Assembly: GCA_028641055.1 (NCBI GenBank)
Contig: CM054062.1
Coordinates: forward strand, 139,790,682-139,854,681
DNA length: 64,000 nt
Reading direction: 5' to 3'
DNA from: Alopecurus myosuroides
Lineage: Eukaryota; Streptophyta; Magnoliopsida; Poales; Poaceae
The stretch's first letter is position 1. Each line of letters starts with the position of its first letter. A program made the position numbers and the translations under genes. Below, piece by piece: positions 21,081 through 33,451 of this stretch. The notes under the pieces are model-generated. The model searched no databases and had not been told where the DNA came from. It saw nothing but the letters and a program-made list of their open reading frames with translations.

Positions 21081-23826
21081 AGCATCCCCAAGCTTAGTTC
21101 CTACTCGTCCTCGAGTAGGTAAACGATAAAACAATAATTTCTGAGGTGACATACTACTAACACAAACTTGATCAATCTAATGTAAAAGCATTTGCACGCT
21201 GAGATCATAAAACTTTAAACACATGCATGATAAATAAAACTTTAACAATAAAGCATAGCAATTACTTTGCATCACAAAAGGTAACTCAAATAAAGGATCA
21301 TGAATAATAATGCAAAGAAAGGTAAACGTTTGTTTCAGGTATAGGGAAATCATGGCAAAGTGATATTTCGATATTCCTTAAGAGTGGGGCAAAAATAAAT
21401 GCCAGGACACCTTCAAAGTTCAAGAGGAAGACTAGAACAAATAATTTAAGAACAAATGATATCACATCATGAAGTAATTATTGATTCTTATGGGACAAAT
21501 GTACATAGAACTCAGAATGGCAAAAATGCTCTCTCAACTGTGCATAAAGTTAGAAGATGGAGACTCAACATAAAAATAAAAGAAAGGCCCTTCGCAGAGG
21601 GAAGCAGGGATAATTCATGTGCTAGAGATTTTTATTTTATTAAACAGAGGTATTAAAAGTTTGACACTCCTCCCATCCATATTTCACAAACCATGGCTAA
21701 CCGAATCCTCGGGTGCCTGCCAACAATCACAAACCGTCGAGGAGTGTCTATATTTTGGGAGATGTATGCTAATGTCAACGAATGGTAAACAGCAAATACA
21801 GTACGTCACAAGACAACTGGATTCACAAGAGCGGCTCCCATGGTGAAGGACGCAACTGGTGTAGAAGGTCATCCCTCTTTCTCTTTTGTTTACACAATTA
21901 TGCTTTGACTGATAAATCAGGGGCAAAAATAGTGAAGAGAATTTGTTTGCATTAATTTGGGGCTAGGCACCCCGTTGCCAGCTCTTCTATCATTTGGATA
22001 AGAGGATGAAGCCACTAGTCCAGGGTGTGAAATCCAATCAACAAGTGAGATAAAGTTTCTCTATTTACGTCCTCATGAGCAAAAACAGGAACATAAAGCA
22101 GGAGTAATTTTCAAGGTTTTAAAGGTAACACATGAACAATTTACTTTGGAATGGCAGTGAAATACCACATGTATGTAGGTATGGTGTACACAATGGGGAA
22201 AAAATTTGGTTTAAGGAATTTTGGATGCACGAGTAGAGCTCATACTCAGTACAGGTGTAGGCTAGAAAAAGACTGGGAGCGACAAATCAAGAGATCATAA
22301 GAGCCATAATCATGCATAGCGACATAAACATCATTAATTAAAACATAAGAAGTATCACAAGTTCAAAAACTAACTGGTCATGGAGGCTATTCGTGACTGG
22401 TTTGTAGTCATAAACATGTTGTGAGCATGCGCCAAGTCAACCAAATAAAACATTCGAAAGAGAATACCATATATTGATGCTTTACTATGACAAGAACAAC
22501 TCATGAATCTTTCAATACATATTAAACACTCTCAGCTATTTGAGGCTAATCATGCTACTCAATAACAAAAAGGCTGTAAAACTAAAATAACATTTAGCAT
22601 GGCATGAAAAAGTCCTAGCCACAGTCTATACAAGCTTCTACTAGTACTGTTATAGATTCTACTTCAAGCAGCAATTTTCGTTTCTCCCAACAAGCACCAT
22701 ACAAAACGATGCTTTAACAAAAATGCTCTTTATGATACATAAAGCAAGCATGAGAGTGCTCACATAATTCTACTAAAACTAACAGCTCTAAAAAGAGATG
22801 CATGCAAAACAGAAGCTGAATAAATGCAGCAGCTAGATAGAGATTAAGAATACAACGTATTGTCAAGAAAAAACGGAGCGTGTCACTCTGCAATAAACGA
22901 ATGCTGGGGTCCAACCAAGCTTATTAAGAAAGTAAAAACAAACTGAAAGCAAAAGCAAAAGAAAAATAAAAATAAAAATAAAAGACGCTCCAAGTAAAGC
23001 ACATAAGATGCGACCGAATAAAAATATAGTTTCACTAGAAGTGACCTGATAATTTGTTGATGAAGAAGGGGATGCCTTGGGTATCCCCAAGCTTAGATGC
23101 TTGAGTCTTCTTGGAATTTGCTTGGATGTACCACCGGGGCACCCCCAAGCTTAGGCTTTTCACTCTTCTTGATCACATCATATCATCCTCTTCTCTTGAC
23201 CCTTGAAAACTTCATTCACATCAAAAATCTCATAATCTTCATTAGCAACGTTAGTGCAATTGAAATAATAAATCCACATGGTTCAGTTTCAACACAAGTC
23301 TAACACTCAAAAACACATTAGCTACTGTCACAACTTCTTTCAAAACTCTTTTTCTCAAAAGAACACCAAAAGAAAGAGATTAAGATGCAAATGCAATAAA
23401 TGGCAGAAATCTGTCAAAAACAGAACAGCAGGTAAAGATCGATTTTTTCAGAAATCTTCTATTGCTACAATAAAAAAAGTTGTATTCTAAGAAAAGTTGC
23501 GTGTATAAATCATGATTAAGCACAATAAATCTCAGGTCATTTTGAATTTTCTGTGATTTTTAACGGAATTTACAGTGGACAGCAGAAATCTGTTTCCTGC
23601 GCAGAAATCCGAAATATAGGCTCAACTTTCCACCAGTGGCTTTACTTGGCTCAACAAAAACTCAAAATAAAAGATACAGCGGGGTTGCTAAGGAAATAGA
23701 CTAGACACAGGTAAAAATCACACCAAAGAAAACAAAAGAAAACTGAAAGAAAACAGAGAAATAAAACGGGTTGTCTCCCGGTAGCGCTTTTCTTTAAAGC
23801 CTTTCAGCTAGGCATAGAAAATCAAC
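21081..23826 (-). other. Non-coding internal part of element A
   Basis: About 2.7 kb, A-rich on the plus strand, with no ORF over about 95 codons. It begins, on the minus strand before the 3' LTR, with the polypurine-like GCTTGGGGATGCT. The same motif occurs again at about 23081-23095 and 23142-23154. The matching part of element B is 42757-44723 and 56814-57529. Confidence 0.7.
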
Positions 23827-24543
23827 TCAAGTATTTTCAACTGAAGAAGCATCATCTATACCTTCCTCTAAACCATTGTCCGCAGCAGTAGGCACATTAG
23901 ATGTTTTTGAAGATTCAACATGAAGGTCATTCATAGTCTCATTAATTGTTTTAGCAATTTTCAGCACATATTGAGATTTAGGTTTAGCCATCTTAGGAGT
24001 GTACATAAATATTTGCTCCTTTCCCACAAAGGCTTTCTCCTTTTTGAATTTAAGATATGAAAAGGTTGAGCTTAAAGCTCTCATGGCATCCTCTAGTTTA
24101 CCAATCCTAACACTTTGATTCTCATGAGTGTTGTTAGCTTCTAGAGGAGTGATTCTTTTATCAATAGTAACTAGTAATTCATTAACTTTGATAGTATTAT
24201 CAAGGAAGAATGATAAGTTCATTTCCAAAGAGTTTAGTTTATCAATAACATCCTCCAAAGTGATCTCAGTTTTAACAGTTTTAATGGGAGGTGCTCCTAC
24301 TAAACTTTGAATCAAATTACAGGCTTCCAAAGCAGGAGTTCCTAGAAAATTTCCACTCGTAAGAGTATCTAACACATGCCTATACCAGCCAGAAATACCA
24401 ACATAAAAATTTCTCAGGAGTATCAAGGTAGAATATTTTTTTGTGCACCTATTATGAGCATTATTTATTCTATACCAAGCATCTTTTAAACTTTCTCCCC
24501 GTTGTTGCCTAAAAGAACGAACCTCTACTTCAGGAATACTCAT
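23827..24543 (-). CDS. gag: Shortened Gag-like protein of element A, 238 aa
   Basis: A 238-codon frame starts MSIPEVEVRSFRQQRGESLK. The segment RQQRGESLKDAWYRINNAHNR and the following LLRNFYVGISGWYRHVLD are typical of plant Athila-type Gag capsid domains. The N-terminal half of a normal Gag is missing, and there is no zinc knuckle. The second half (from about residue 95) is rich in Lys, Glu and Ile and predicts helices, possibly coiled coil. No protease or Pol follows. The frame starts 190 bases after the primer-binding site on the minus strand. It is either a Gag relic or a short accessory protein of a non-autonomous element. Confidence 0.7.
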   Translation of the reverse strand: MSIPEVEVRSFRQQRGESLKDAWYRINNAHNRCTKKYSTLILLRNFYVGISGWYRHVLDTLTSGNFLGTPALEACNLIQSLVGAPPIKTVKTEITLEDVIDKLNSLEMNLSFFLDNTIKVNELLVTIDKRITPLEANNTHENQSVRIGKLEDAMRALSSTFSYLKFKKEKAFVGKEQIFMYTPKMAKPKSQYVLKIAKTINETMNDLHVESSKTSNVPTAADNGLEEGIDDASSVENT

Positions 24544-24734
24544 TCTAGCAGAATAAAAGCAAGCAAATAAATAACAGTTATGAAGTAAACTAATTTTTTT
24601 GTATTTTTGATATAGAGAAATAAACTATTTTTTTGTGTTTTTGATATAAATAAATAAAAAATAAAAACAAGACAATAAAAAACAAAATAAAGAGATTGAG
24701 AGTGAGAGATTCCTCTTGCCAGAAGACTTCCTTC

Positions 24735-24752
24735 TCCCCGGCAACGGCGCCA
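24735..24752 (-). other. Primer-binding site of element A
   Basis: On the minus strand it reads TGGCGCCGTTGCCGGGGA, the binding site common to plant Athila-like and related gypsy elements. It fixes the minus orientation of A. About 11 bases separate it from the LTR end. Confidence 0.85.
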
Positions 24753-24763
24753 GAAAATATCCT

Positions 24764-26348
24764 TGATGCTCGTGATACACACGTTTGTTGGGAGACCCCA
24801 AGAGGAGGGTGTGATGAGCACAGTGGTAGGTATTTCCCCTTAGTTAAGAACCAAGGGTATCAATCCAGTAGGAGAAAGAGGACCTTCGGAAAGTTGATGC
24901 CACTGACGGTGGTGCTGGCGCTTCACCGGTGTCAGCAACAACGTGGAACCTGCACACAACACAACCAAAATACTTTGCCCCAGTGATACAGTGAGGTTGT
25001 CAATCTCACCGGTCTTGCTGAAAACAAAGGTTAGACGTATAGTGTAGAAAATAGTGTATGCTTGCAGAAAGTAAAGAAAGCGGGAAATTGTTGTGGTTTG
25101 TTTAACAGTGTCGAAAAATGAACCGGGGTTCATAGTTTCACTAGTGGTGTCTCCCCATAAAAGATAGCATGCTGGGTGAACAAATTACAGCTGGGAATTG
25201 AAAAATATAGGTTGCACCGTAGTGCACAATATGACATGAAGATTACTATGCTATTTAGTGCGGGCATTACAACAAGATACATACACCGACATCCGTCTGC
25301 ATCTATGACTAATAATCCACCCTCAGGTTATCATCCGAACCCCCTCAGGTATTAAGTTGTAAGCAACAGATAATTGCATTAAACAAGTGTGTATTGTAAG
25401 CAATGATTATGCACGCGGGCACTCTCACCGCTGTTTTCTCCCTAATGGCAACAACACATCCTCCCTTTTCACGTTTCTGTCACTCGAGCAAGGCAACAAG
25501 GAGGCATGAACCCACTATCGAGCATAAATACTCCCTCTTGGAGTCACTAGCAACTACTTGGCCAGAATAACCACTAGCAACAGAGAGCATGCAAGATCAC
25601 AAGTAACATATTCAAATAAAGACTATAATCAACTTGGCATAAGGTCAATATTCATCGGATCCCAGCAAACACAGCACAGAGAATTTCATAAGATCAATCT
25701 CGATCATGATAGGCAGCTCACGAGATCTAAACATGGAGGCATACGAGGAGAAGACAACCATCTAGCTACAACTACGAACTCGTAGTCCAAGGATGAACTA
25801 CTCACGCATCACTCCGGAGGCAGGCATGGTGATGTAGAAGCCTCCGGTGATGATCTCCTCTCGGGCAGAGTGCCGGAAATAGCTTCAGAGCCCCGCTGAT
25901 CTGGGGTTGACGATGACGGCGGCTGCGGAACTTTTTCGGGGATTTTGATCAGGTACATAGGGTTTTCCATCCGGGATGCTTAAATAGGCGAAAGGGAAAA
26001 TGCGGTGGAGGCCGGGGGCCCCCCCACGCATAGCTGGCGCGGCCAGGGGGCGCCACCCTATGGTGTGGCCCCCCTGCTGCCCCTCTTCGGCTCCCCTTCG
26101 GCCTTCTGGATGCTTCCGAGGAAAATAGGACTTCCGGGCTTTGAATTTTCCAATTCTGAGAATATTTCCAGAACAACTTTTCTGAACTAAAAAACAGCAG
26201 AAAACAGGGAACTGGTTCTGTGGCATCTTGTTAATAGGTTAGTCCGGAAAATCGATAAAAATGACATAAAGAAGGGAGAAAACATGTAGCAATTGGCATA
26301 ATATGATCATGGAGTATCAGATATTAGGGATACGTTTATGATGTATCA
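24764..26348 (-). repeat. 5' LTR of element A
   Basis: 1585 bp from TGATGCTCGTGATACAC to GATGTATCA, followed by the target duplication GTCTC at 26349-26353. It is the unbroken partner of the LTR split by G1 and shows the uninterrupted G1 target site near 25589. Confidence 0.9.
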
Positions 26349-27135
26349 GTCTCCAGGACCTCTCCAACGTCGCCGCCGCCCATCTTCTGCGTCGCCGTCC
26401 ACCGCGCGCCATTTTCCATCGAAGAGCCGGGTGAGCCACCCTTCCTTTTAATCTTGCCCGTTAGATACAGAGTGGACGCGCAGGATCAGACCCAGCCCAG
26501 CCCAGCCGATAGTAGGCTTAAGCCGAGCCGCGAGCCAGTGAACCCGTACCATTAGATCTAGATCTGACGTTACCTAATAGATCACTTAACGAACCATTTC
26601 GACCAATCAGAACGCATGAATTTTTCTAGGAATTAATTTTAAATAGAAAACCCTCTTTTATTGAAGAAAAGCCCCCAAACTTAGATATGATATAACTTTT
26701 TAACTCCTTGGCCAAATGCAACAATTTTGTAGTCATTGAAATTGTCGGAATATGGAGAATATTTTAGAATAAAAATATTTCACTTCTGCTACGTGCAAAA
26801 ACTTGCTCTATTGATTCTTTGTAAATCATGTTTTAATAATAACTTTAGTTTCAGAAGGTCAAATTTAGTAAACTTAGACTTTTTGAAAAGCCCTTGACAT
26901 GTATAAACTTTTAGCACTATCAAAATTCAAATTTGTCCAAATTCAAATGAGTCATTTAGATGAATTTTGACATAATTCAAATTCTACAAATAAAAAAATC
27001 GCAAATAAAATATATTTGGAAACATTAAGATGTGTACTTTAATATCCTCTGTCCCAAGCTAATTTTTGAACAAACTAAAATTGAATTTAGATTTAAGTTG
27101 TCCATTTGAGTATTTTTGACATAGATTTAATTCTA

Positions 27136-29457
27136 TCTTTACCTAATAATAAAGCCATTAAGGTTTCTGCCAAAATTTTCGTTCAACACAAAAAAGACAG
27201 TTTAACCCTCCCACTAGAAACGAAATTACGCCCTGCCTCCGCTTTACTGAATAACCGTTTGTGGAAATTTTTAGGATAGGGCGGCGAGAGCACACATCTC
27301 CCTGTACTCCACGAAATCCCCATTGTGGCGTCTCCGGCCTCTCTCCTCCACCTCCGGTGCTATCCCTGCCCTGCCTCGCTCCCTTACACCCAGTCGCGCC
27401 TCCGCGAGCATGCGCTCCGCACGTGCGTCCAAGCGTCGGCCCCCTTCGACATCCAGTGCCGCCTCCGCGAGTGTTCTCTTCGCCGACGCGCCGGCCTCCT
27501 CCGACTGGCTCGAAGAGCCATGCGGCCCCTCACCGCGCCACCCTCTGCGGTTTCCGCCTACACACGGCCCAACAGCACCATGGCTGCCTTTCCCTTCCTC
27601 CTCATGGTCGGGATCTTGAAGCCTCACCCGGACAGGCCACAACCCGGCTATAGTTAGAAGAGGGGAGCAGGACTGTGGATTCAAGCGGAGGAGTGGAGCA
27701 CGAAAAAAATCTGCTAGAGCTTGGTCACCGTCTCCGATTATTTCTTCGGACACCATTATTTCTGAAATATACTGTGCACACTATGCATTTTTTCTTTTCT
27801 TTGTGGACATGTTTGCTCATCTCTGAACTTTGCTGCACCGCCCAGCCCAGCCGGTGTAAGGAGGGCGAGATGGTGGTGTCCAGACCGGGGGCAATGCTGG
27901 AGGGGTGGGAGCTCGCCACGGGTGCCCTCTCACTGGAAGGACCAGTCACGGGAGAAGTTGTCAATAAGATGCAACTATCAGCGATGCGGCCATGTTCACC
28001 TTTGCTCTGTGAGGTCCGAGCCGGACTTCCGCGGCCGCCGCACTGGACTTCAGCTAGCAGCCAACAGAACCGGACTTCCCTAAGCGCTGATTTCCTTCGT
28101 GCATGCCTCCAGCGCTGTGCAATGTGAAGTTCAGAAACGAGAGAGCAGTGAGTTCAGATAAATACACCCGTGAAGTTTAGAGACAAACTACTACTGATGG
28201 TGTAGTACTCTTCTGTGGACTTACTGAAAGCAAGTCAGAGGGCTACGTGTCCTACTGGGCGTGCTAGCTATGTGTGTTTTGCTTGAACCTGCTGCTGGCC
28301 ATGTGTGCGTAATTTTCTTAAACACATTTTATGTCAGCGGTTTGTTTGGGCCATGGCAGCACATAAATAAATCCTAAACAATAGAAAATTTGAGAAATTA
28401 TTCGATATGAAAAAGTCACATAATGTTTTATATGCAGCTTTCCAACAAGGCTCGGCTAGACGTCTCGTTTAAAACCACGACCAAAATACAGTGCCTGATC
28501 CATAACTTTATACTCTCGTGGGAAACTGAGTGACATGAACGGAAGTTCAAGTAGCAAAGTATTCTGTTTTTGCATGGCGGAAATTTCACATCTTGAATCG
28601 ATCCGTGCAAGTTTCACTCCAATATTTCGTCACGCCACACTGCCACCACCATCTCCTGTTTTAGTTCATTTCACATGTCTCCTACACCATATGAAATTTG
28701 GAATAAAATATTTATATGAAAAAGTTGTTTAACTTGATTGTATGTTGTCGCCTGATGTTCTTACCGTGCTCCTGTAGTGCCGAGCGACGGTGGTGCGGTG
28801 CCTGCTGCCATGTACAGAATAGACTAGCGCAACCTTCACTACTACTAGCTGCTCATGTGGATTGATCTTATCGCTAGCTACGGAGTAAGTTGTATTTTCA
28901 CATAGTAGCATATCTAGGTTGTATTTTCATCATTTGTTACGTGGGAAGACTCTCTCTTTATTACTTTTTGTCCAAAAAAAACAGTTGTTCAGTCCAGTAA
29001 GCAATTGTTTTCATGTCCGTGAGCAAATTTCACGCTCTTTCGGCCAGACTTTGGATCTTGGGATGCTCGAGTCGACATTTTGGTGAAACTCTGCGTTTCC
29101 AGGCCAGGATGGACCAACCTTTTTGTGGCTCGGATAATGTCAGCCTGACCTGACCAAACATATTCCTAGGTGACTGTAGTGGCGGGGTGGCCAGCCGGCG
29201 GAAGTGGAGAGCTCGATGGTGTGTACAGGGTCTGGCGCAACGACTATGGGTTGGAAGGTTGGTCAAGCTAAGGACTGGGGATAGAGGGGTCAATGGTGTC
29301 ACGGTGAGAAGAAGAGATTCAAGGTTGTTTGCATATTAATAATAATTAAACATTAAGACAACATGATGAACTTAGACTAAGGTTATATGGATCGATCGAC
29401 ATGGCGAGCGGGGGACAACTTTTTACACCAGTTGCAACGCACGGGCATATCTACTAG
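27136..29457 (+). mobile_element. Non-autonomous Helitron, 2.3 kb, inside the X LTR
   Basis: Starts TCTTTACCTAATAATAAAGC and ends GTTGCAACGCACGGGCAT then ATCTACTAG, the ends usual for Triticeae Helitrons. It sits between A and T with no duplication. The 3' hairpin is weak because the left arm expected before GTTGCAACG is changed. No Rep/helicase frame is present. A GC-rich part (27250-27660) is open in several frames and may be a captured gene piece (frame 27325-27657, 110 codons), but I recognise no domain in it. Confidence 0.75.
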
Positions 29458-30066
29458 TAAATAATTTAAATATGGTTCCTTTTACAAAATTGCTCCATTT
29501 GGTAACCTTGGACCAGAGACATTGGTACCTAAACCATTTAGGAACCCTTGAAACACGACCATTTAAGTTTGGCCAAAAACCCACCATAGTGATCCACCCA
29601 TTTTGATTATGCCTTAGAATTATTTCTATCTTTTTACCTTTGTTGTTGTGGCTATTTTGGATCCAAGACCCAGACCTCAGTATGTGTCAATCACATACCT
29701 GAGAAACTAGTGAACCATGAACCATATTTATCCTATCTTCTATCTACCTATCAAAATTCTTATCTAATTCTAGAAGACTAAGTCCCTAAAAAGCTAGAGG
29801 ACACTTCAGATGATGTTCTTCGACTCAACAAGAAGCAGTACATGGAAGATCAATGAAGAACTTAGAGAAGAACTCAGACTTCACCACAGCAAGAAAAAAT
29901 CTAAAGGAAGTGAAGGAAGAAAATAAAGAAAACTCACCATGTGTGATCTTGTGTTTAAAGACCAACCACCTCTATTTCTCCTTTCTCCTTCTCACTCTAT
30001 TTTCTACTTCCTATCCCTCACATGCTAAACAAGTTAGTGAACCTAAACCTATGTACCAAAACCATG

Positions 30067-30147
30067 AAGTTATACATGATTCAATGGAGTCACTACACTA
30101 AGGAGGAAGCAACATGGGATCCTAAAGATGATCTTCAAGAAGACTAA
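30067..30147 (+). pseudogene. Chromodomain tail of a pol gene inside the X LTR
   Basis: The frame LYMIQWSHYTKEEATWDPKD followed by DLQED and a TAA matches the end of the G1 chromodomain ([20 protein letters not shown]). Upstream the match fades within about 30 bases. It lies in the part of X that corresponds to the intron-like stretch of the G1 LTR, so the LTR seems to have picked up the 3' end of a pol gene. A separate inserted fragment is the alternative. Confidence 0.6.
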
Positions 30148-30926
30148 CAATGTGAAGACTTGGAGCAACCACACCGCCTATTCTAGTAGATTGATAGCAA
30201 GCTGTTTTTTTGTCTAACCATTTGACCCTTAGAACAATTATTTTTCCTTGGATTGGTGAGTGAACGAAGACCTACCATGATCAACCAACCTTGTTATTTG
30301 ATTCACATATTTTGCATATTGAGTGATGTGATAACACTTGTCCTATCCAAGTGAACTCTTAGAACTTCCTCGACAAGTATGACCATTTGAGTTAAATCTT
30401 TCAAACCCAAGCCTACCTTAATCCAATCTAGCTTGAAACCCTTTTGAACAAGTGTGTTGATTGCTATACTTTGTTTCCTTGTTTGTTTATTGTTATTTGT
30501 TTGACTTGTTTAGATTGTACGAAGAGAAATGATCTAGTCATGAAGAGAGTGTACCTCTACACCAATTTCAACAACGCAAGTAACACACCATCCATCCACC
30601 CATTATTTTCTATATGCATGGAATAGAGTTTTGAGTAGTATGCATGATAGGGAATTTTACTAAGTTATTATTATTATGAATTGCAAAATCCTAGTAGTGT
30701 GTAGCCATCATTTTACCTTGTTGTTTTGAAGCCTTGGTACTTAGTAGATTCTTAGCCCAGCTACAAATTTGTTACCACCTGGGTGGATTTGGTTGTATGG
30801 CTGGTGAGAGTTGAGTGTCTCCCCGAGGGGTGTTCACTTGCGGAATGCCACCCAGGAACAAAGTGATTATGATGTCCCCAAAGTTTAATTGCTTCTAGTG
30901 CAACGTTTTCACATCCGGGCTCTATC

Positions 30927-32569
30927 TGAAGGGAATATGCCCGAGAGGCAATAATAAAGTGGTTATTATCTTATTCATTGTTTATGATAAATTTTTGTTT
31001 TGCATGCAAGAATTGTATTAACCGGAAACGTTGATACATGTGTGTCTGATAAACAAATAAGATTTCCTAGTAACGCCTACCGTTTAATTAGCTCGTTGAT
31101 TAACTTATGATCAAGGTTTCCTGATCATGAACATTGGATGTTGTTAATAACGGGGTCATACCATTGGTAGAATGATGTGATGAACATAGACCCAAAGTGA
31201 ATATAGCAATGCGATCAAGTCATTAAATTTACATTGTTATATAAAACATACAAAGTAACTCTAATCCTTAGACCATTAGATCATGTCAATCACTAACACC
31301 GGAAGAGTGCTTTGATGTCATCAAACGTCACACTGTAACATGGTGACTATAAAGGTGTCGTTGGGTATTTGGAAAGTATTAGTTGAGGCTCATGGATGAA
31401 GAGTGGGATTTCTCCATCCAAATGACGGAGAGATATACTCTGGGCCCTCGCGATGATATCACATCGACACCGCTTGCAAGAACGTGACTAGGTCACAAGG
31501 ATGTCATATCACAGAACGAGTAAAAGAGTACTTGTAGGTAACAAGATTAAACTAGGTATGGTTGATACCAATGATCGGATCTCGGACACGTAAAATATCA
31601 CGAGACAAAGGGAATTAGTTATGAAGTTTATGGTTCACACGATCACTAGATTCATAGTTGAATGTGTAGGAGTCATTACGGATCTCCAGGTCCGCTATTG
31701 ACTATTGATCGGAGAGGTGTCTCGATCATGTCTACATTATTCACGAACCGTAGGGTGACACACTTAAGGTTTGATGACGCGATTGAGTGGATACGGAATA
31801 TCGGAGAAAAGTTTCGACCACATCAAAATTGTTTCGTGGAATACTGAAATAGTCACCGGAATTGTTTCGGAGAATATTGAAATAGTTCAAGGTGGTATAT
31901 GTTAATGTTTGATTAACAAATAGTTCAAGGGGTAAGTGTTAATGTTTGCTAATAGGATTAAAAAATATTAAAATAAAGAAATGAAATTGTTTTATTTATT
32001 TATTAAAGAAAAACCTTGGAATTTTGAGTGGGAACTGATGAGAGAATGAGTGCGTTGAGTGGAGACTCCACCACATGATGAGGGGAGAGGTGGAGGCACC
32101 AAAATTTCGTTTCTGCCTCCCCCAACTATATAAACAGGGGTTGGACCTCCCTCTCCCCACACAATTTGGTGTCATATCTCTCTCCCTCCTCCACTGCTCC
32201 ACCTCTTGGTTATCCGCTTGGCGAAGACATGGCCGTCTAATTTCTCCACCACACCAAGCCGTCGTGTTGTTGGAGTTTCCGGTGGATCCTCTACTTCTGC
32301 TGCCCCGCTGGATCGAGGGAACGGAGGACGTCATCGAGCTGTACGTGTGACCGAGTGCGGAAGCGCTGCCGGATTGCAACTCTCATCTTGGCAATCTTGA
32401 GATCGATGTGAGTACGACTACATCACCAACGAGATTTGATCTCGTAATGCTTTGTGTTATCGAGGGTATGTTCTCCTTAAGACTTTATCTATGCATGTTG
32501 CTTACATCTCCTAGATTAGATCTTGGCCCTTTGGGTATCTTCCGCGTAGGAATTTTTTTATATGCAACA
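30927..32569 (+). mobile_element. Copia solo LTR, Angela/BARE-like
   Basis: The block starts TGAAGGGAATATGCCCGAGA and ends TATATGCAACA. Between them are typical landmarks of Triticeae Angela/WIS/BARE LTRs (from memory): AATAATAAAGTGGTTATTAT, ATTGTATTAACCGGAAACG, CTCGTTGATTAACTTATGAT, ATGACGGAGAGATA. A TATATAAA box lies at 32127-32134. No internal region or second LTR follows. I see no matching target duplication (CTATC before, AACCC after), so the ends may be shifted or one flank changed. Confidence 0.8.
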
Positions 32570-33445
32570 AACCCTTCACTGTCTTGATTAACTAAGTTGT
32601 GAGAGTTCAGCCTAGGCTTGACAAGCAGATGTGGCATAGTTATAGGTGGAAGGGGTCTGTCCATTGGGTTGAATTCTTACTTATGCAAGATATCGTCTCA
32701 TTTCTATCTTTTCCTTGATGCATTCCGGGTGTATACGATGTTTGGGCTAAGTGAAGACAAGAGGTGAAAGTGCACAATCTCTACAGAGTGAGAAACTAAG
32801 ATCTTAGCCGTGTCCCCGATTATGGACGACTTCGAGCAGCTGTACAAGGATGGACGGAAGAATAACATCACCATTTTCCAATAAGTAAATTTTTGACTAA
32901 GTAAACAGTAGTTGTGGTGCTTGGATTTCAGTTCAGTGATGCCACCCTTTGAAAAGAAAAGATTGTTTTATAAAAGAGATAGGAGAAAACTGGCTTTATG
33001 CAAAATTAGCCAAAACTCCACCAAGCCAAATATTCATGTAGAGATAGTCTTGCCACTTTATATCCACCATAGTGTTACTTGCCAATACATTAAATTGTAT
33101 TGACCCCTTGTGGTTGTCTATTCCATCCTGCAGATGAATCTGAAGACCAGTGGAGATTTCGTTTAGGATCTCTAGTCTACCGCGAACACGTTTTGCTTGT
33201 GGCACATAAAGAAGATGAGGCTCAATGATATTCTATGTTTCCGCTGTAATACTTTGTATTCTGCTAGTCGTCTAAGACTATGCAAGTTGTAATGTTATTT
33301 TGTAAAGACTGGGTCATGCGATGTAATAGAATTTGATGCATTTGCATGATATTTCATTTTGTACTGTGGTGCTAGAAGTCGATCCAGGGACTAGAACAAC
33401 AACACATGTGTTCTTGCATTATTTAAATGTTGGAATGTTATAAAA

Positions 33446-33451
33446 TGGTAT
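33446..33451 (+). other. First six bases of the X primer-binding site
   Basis: TGGTAT follows the X LTR end after three bases. In G1 the same place reads TGGTATCAGAGC. The next base starts element T1, so T1 apparently inserted here with GGTAT (33447-33451) as its target duplication; the other copy would be beyond the window. Confidence 0.5.

Larger units (their letters stand above)
4255..26348 (-). mobile_element. Athila-like non-autonomous LTR retrotransposon A, interrupted by G1
   Basis: Both LTRs start TGATGCTCGTGATACAC and end with GTATCA, and GTCTC flanks the element. The primer-binding site next to the right LTR shows that A is read on the minus strand. Without G1 it is about 6.8 kb: left (3') LTR 4255-5089 plus 20353-21080 (1563 bp), internal part 21081-24763, right (5') LTR 24764-26348 (1585 bp). 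It encodes only a shortened Gag; protease, RT, RNase H and integrase are absent, so it would need proteins from another element. LTR and internal sequence resemble the common Triticeae Athila group (Sabrina/WHAM type, from memory). Confidence 0.85.
2912..33442 (+). mobile_element. 5' LTR of chromovirus-like element X, broken by nested insertions
   Basis: The LTR starts TGTAACATCCCTGATTTTTG. Removing element A, the Helitron and the Copia LTR leaves four pieces (2912-4254, 26354-27135, 29458-30926, 32570-33442), about 4.47 kb in all, the same size as the G1 LTRs. The layout also matches G1: AT-rich start, GC-rich leader (about 3830-4254 and 26354-26450), long AT-rich intron-like part, a small exon before a GC donor (30514-30575), and a TGACCCCTT...TGCAG acceptor near 33105-33133. 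The 3' end TGTTATA (expected TGTTACA) is followed after three bases by TGGTAT, the first six bases of an initiator-Met tRNA primer-binding site. The rest of X must lie beyond this window. Confidence 0.65.

Noticed and set aside
27261..28127. Host gene with frames of 100-161 codons inside the Helitron
   Set aside because: Frames overlap on both strands, no domain is recognisable, and they lie within Helitron borders; at most a captured gene fragment.
30922..32574. Target duplication for the Copia solo LTR
   Set aside because: CTATC and AACCC do not match; no better pair found within a few bases, so none is claimed.
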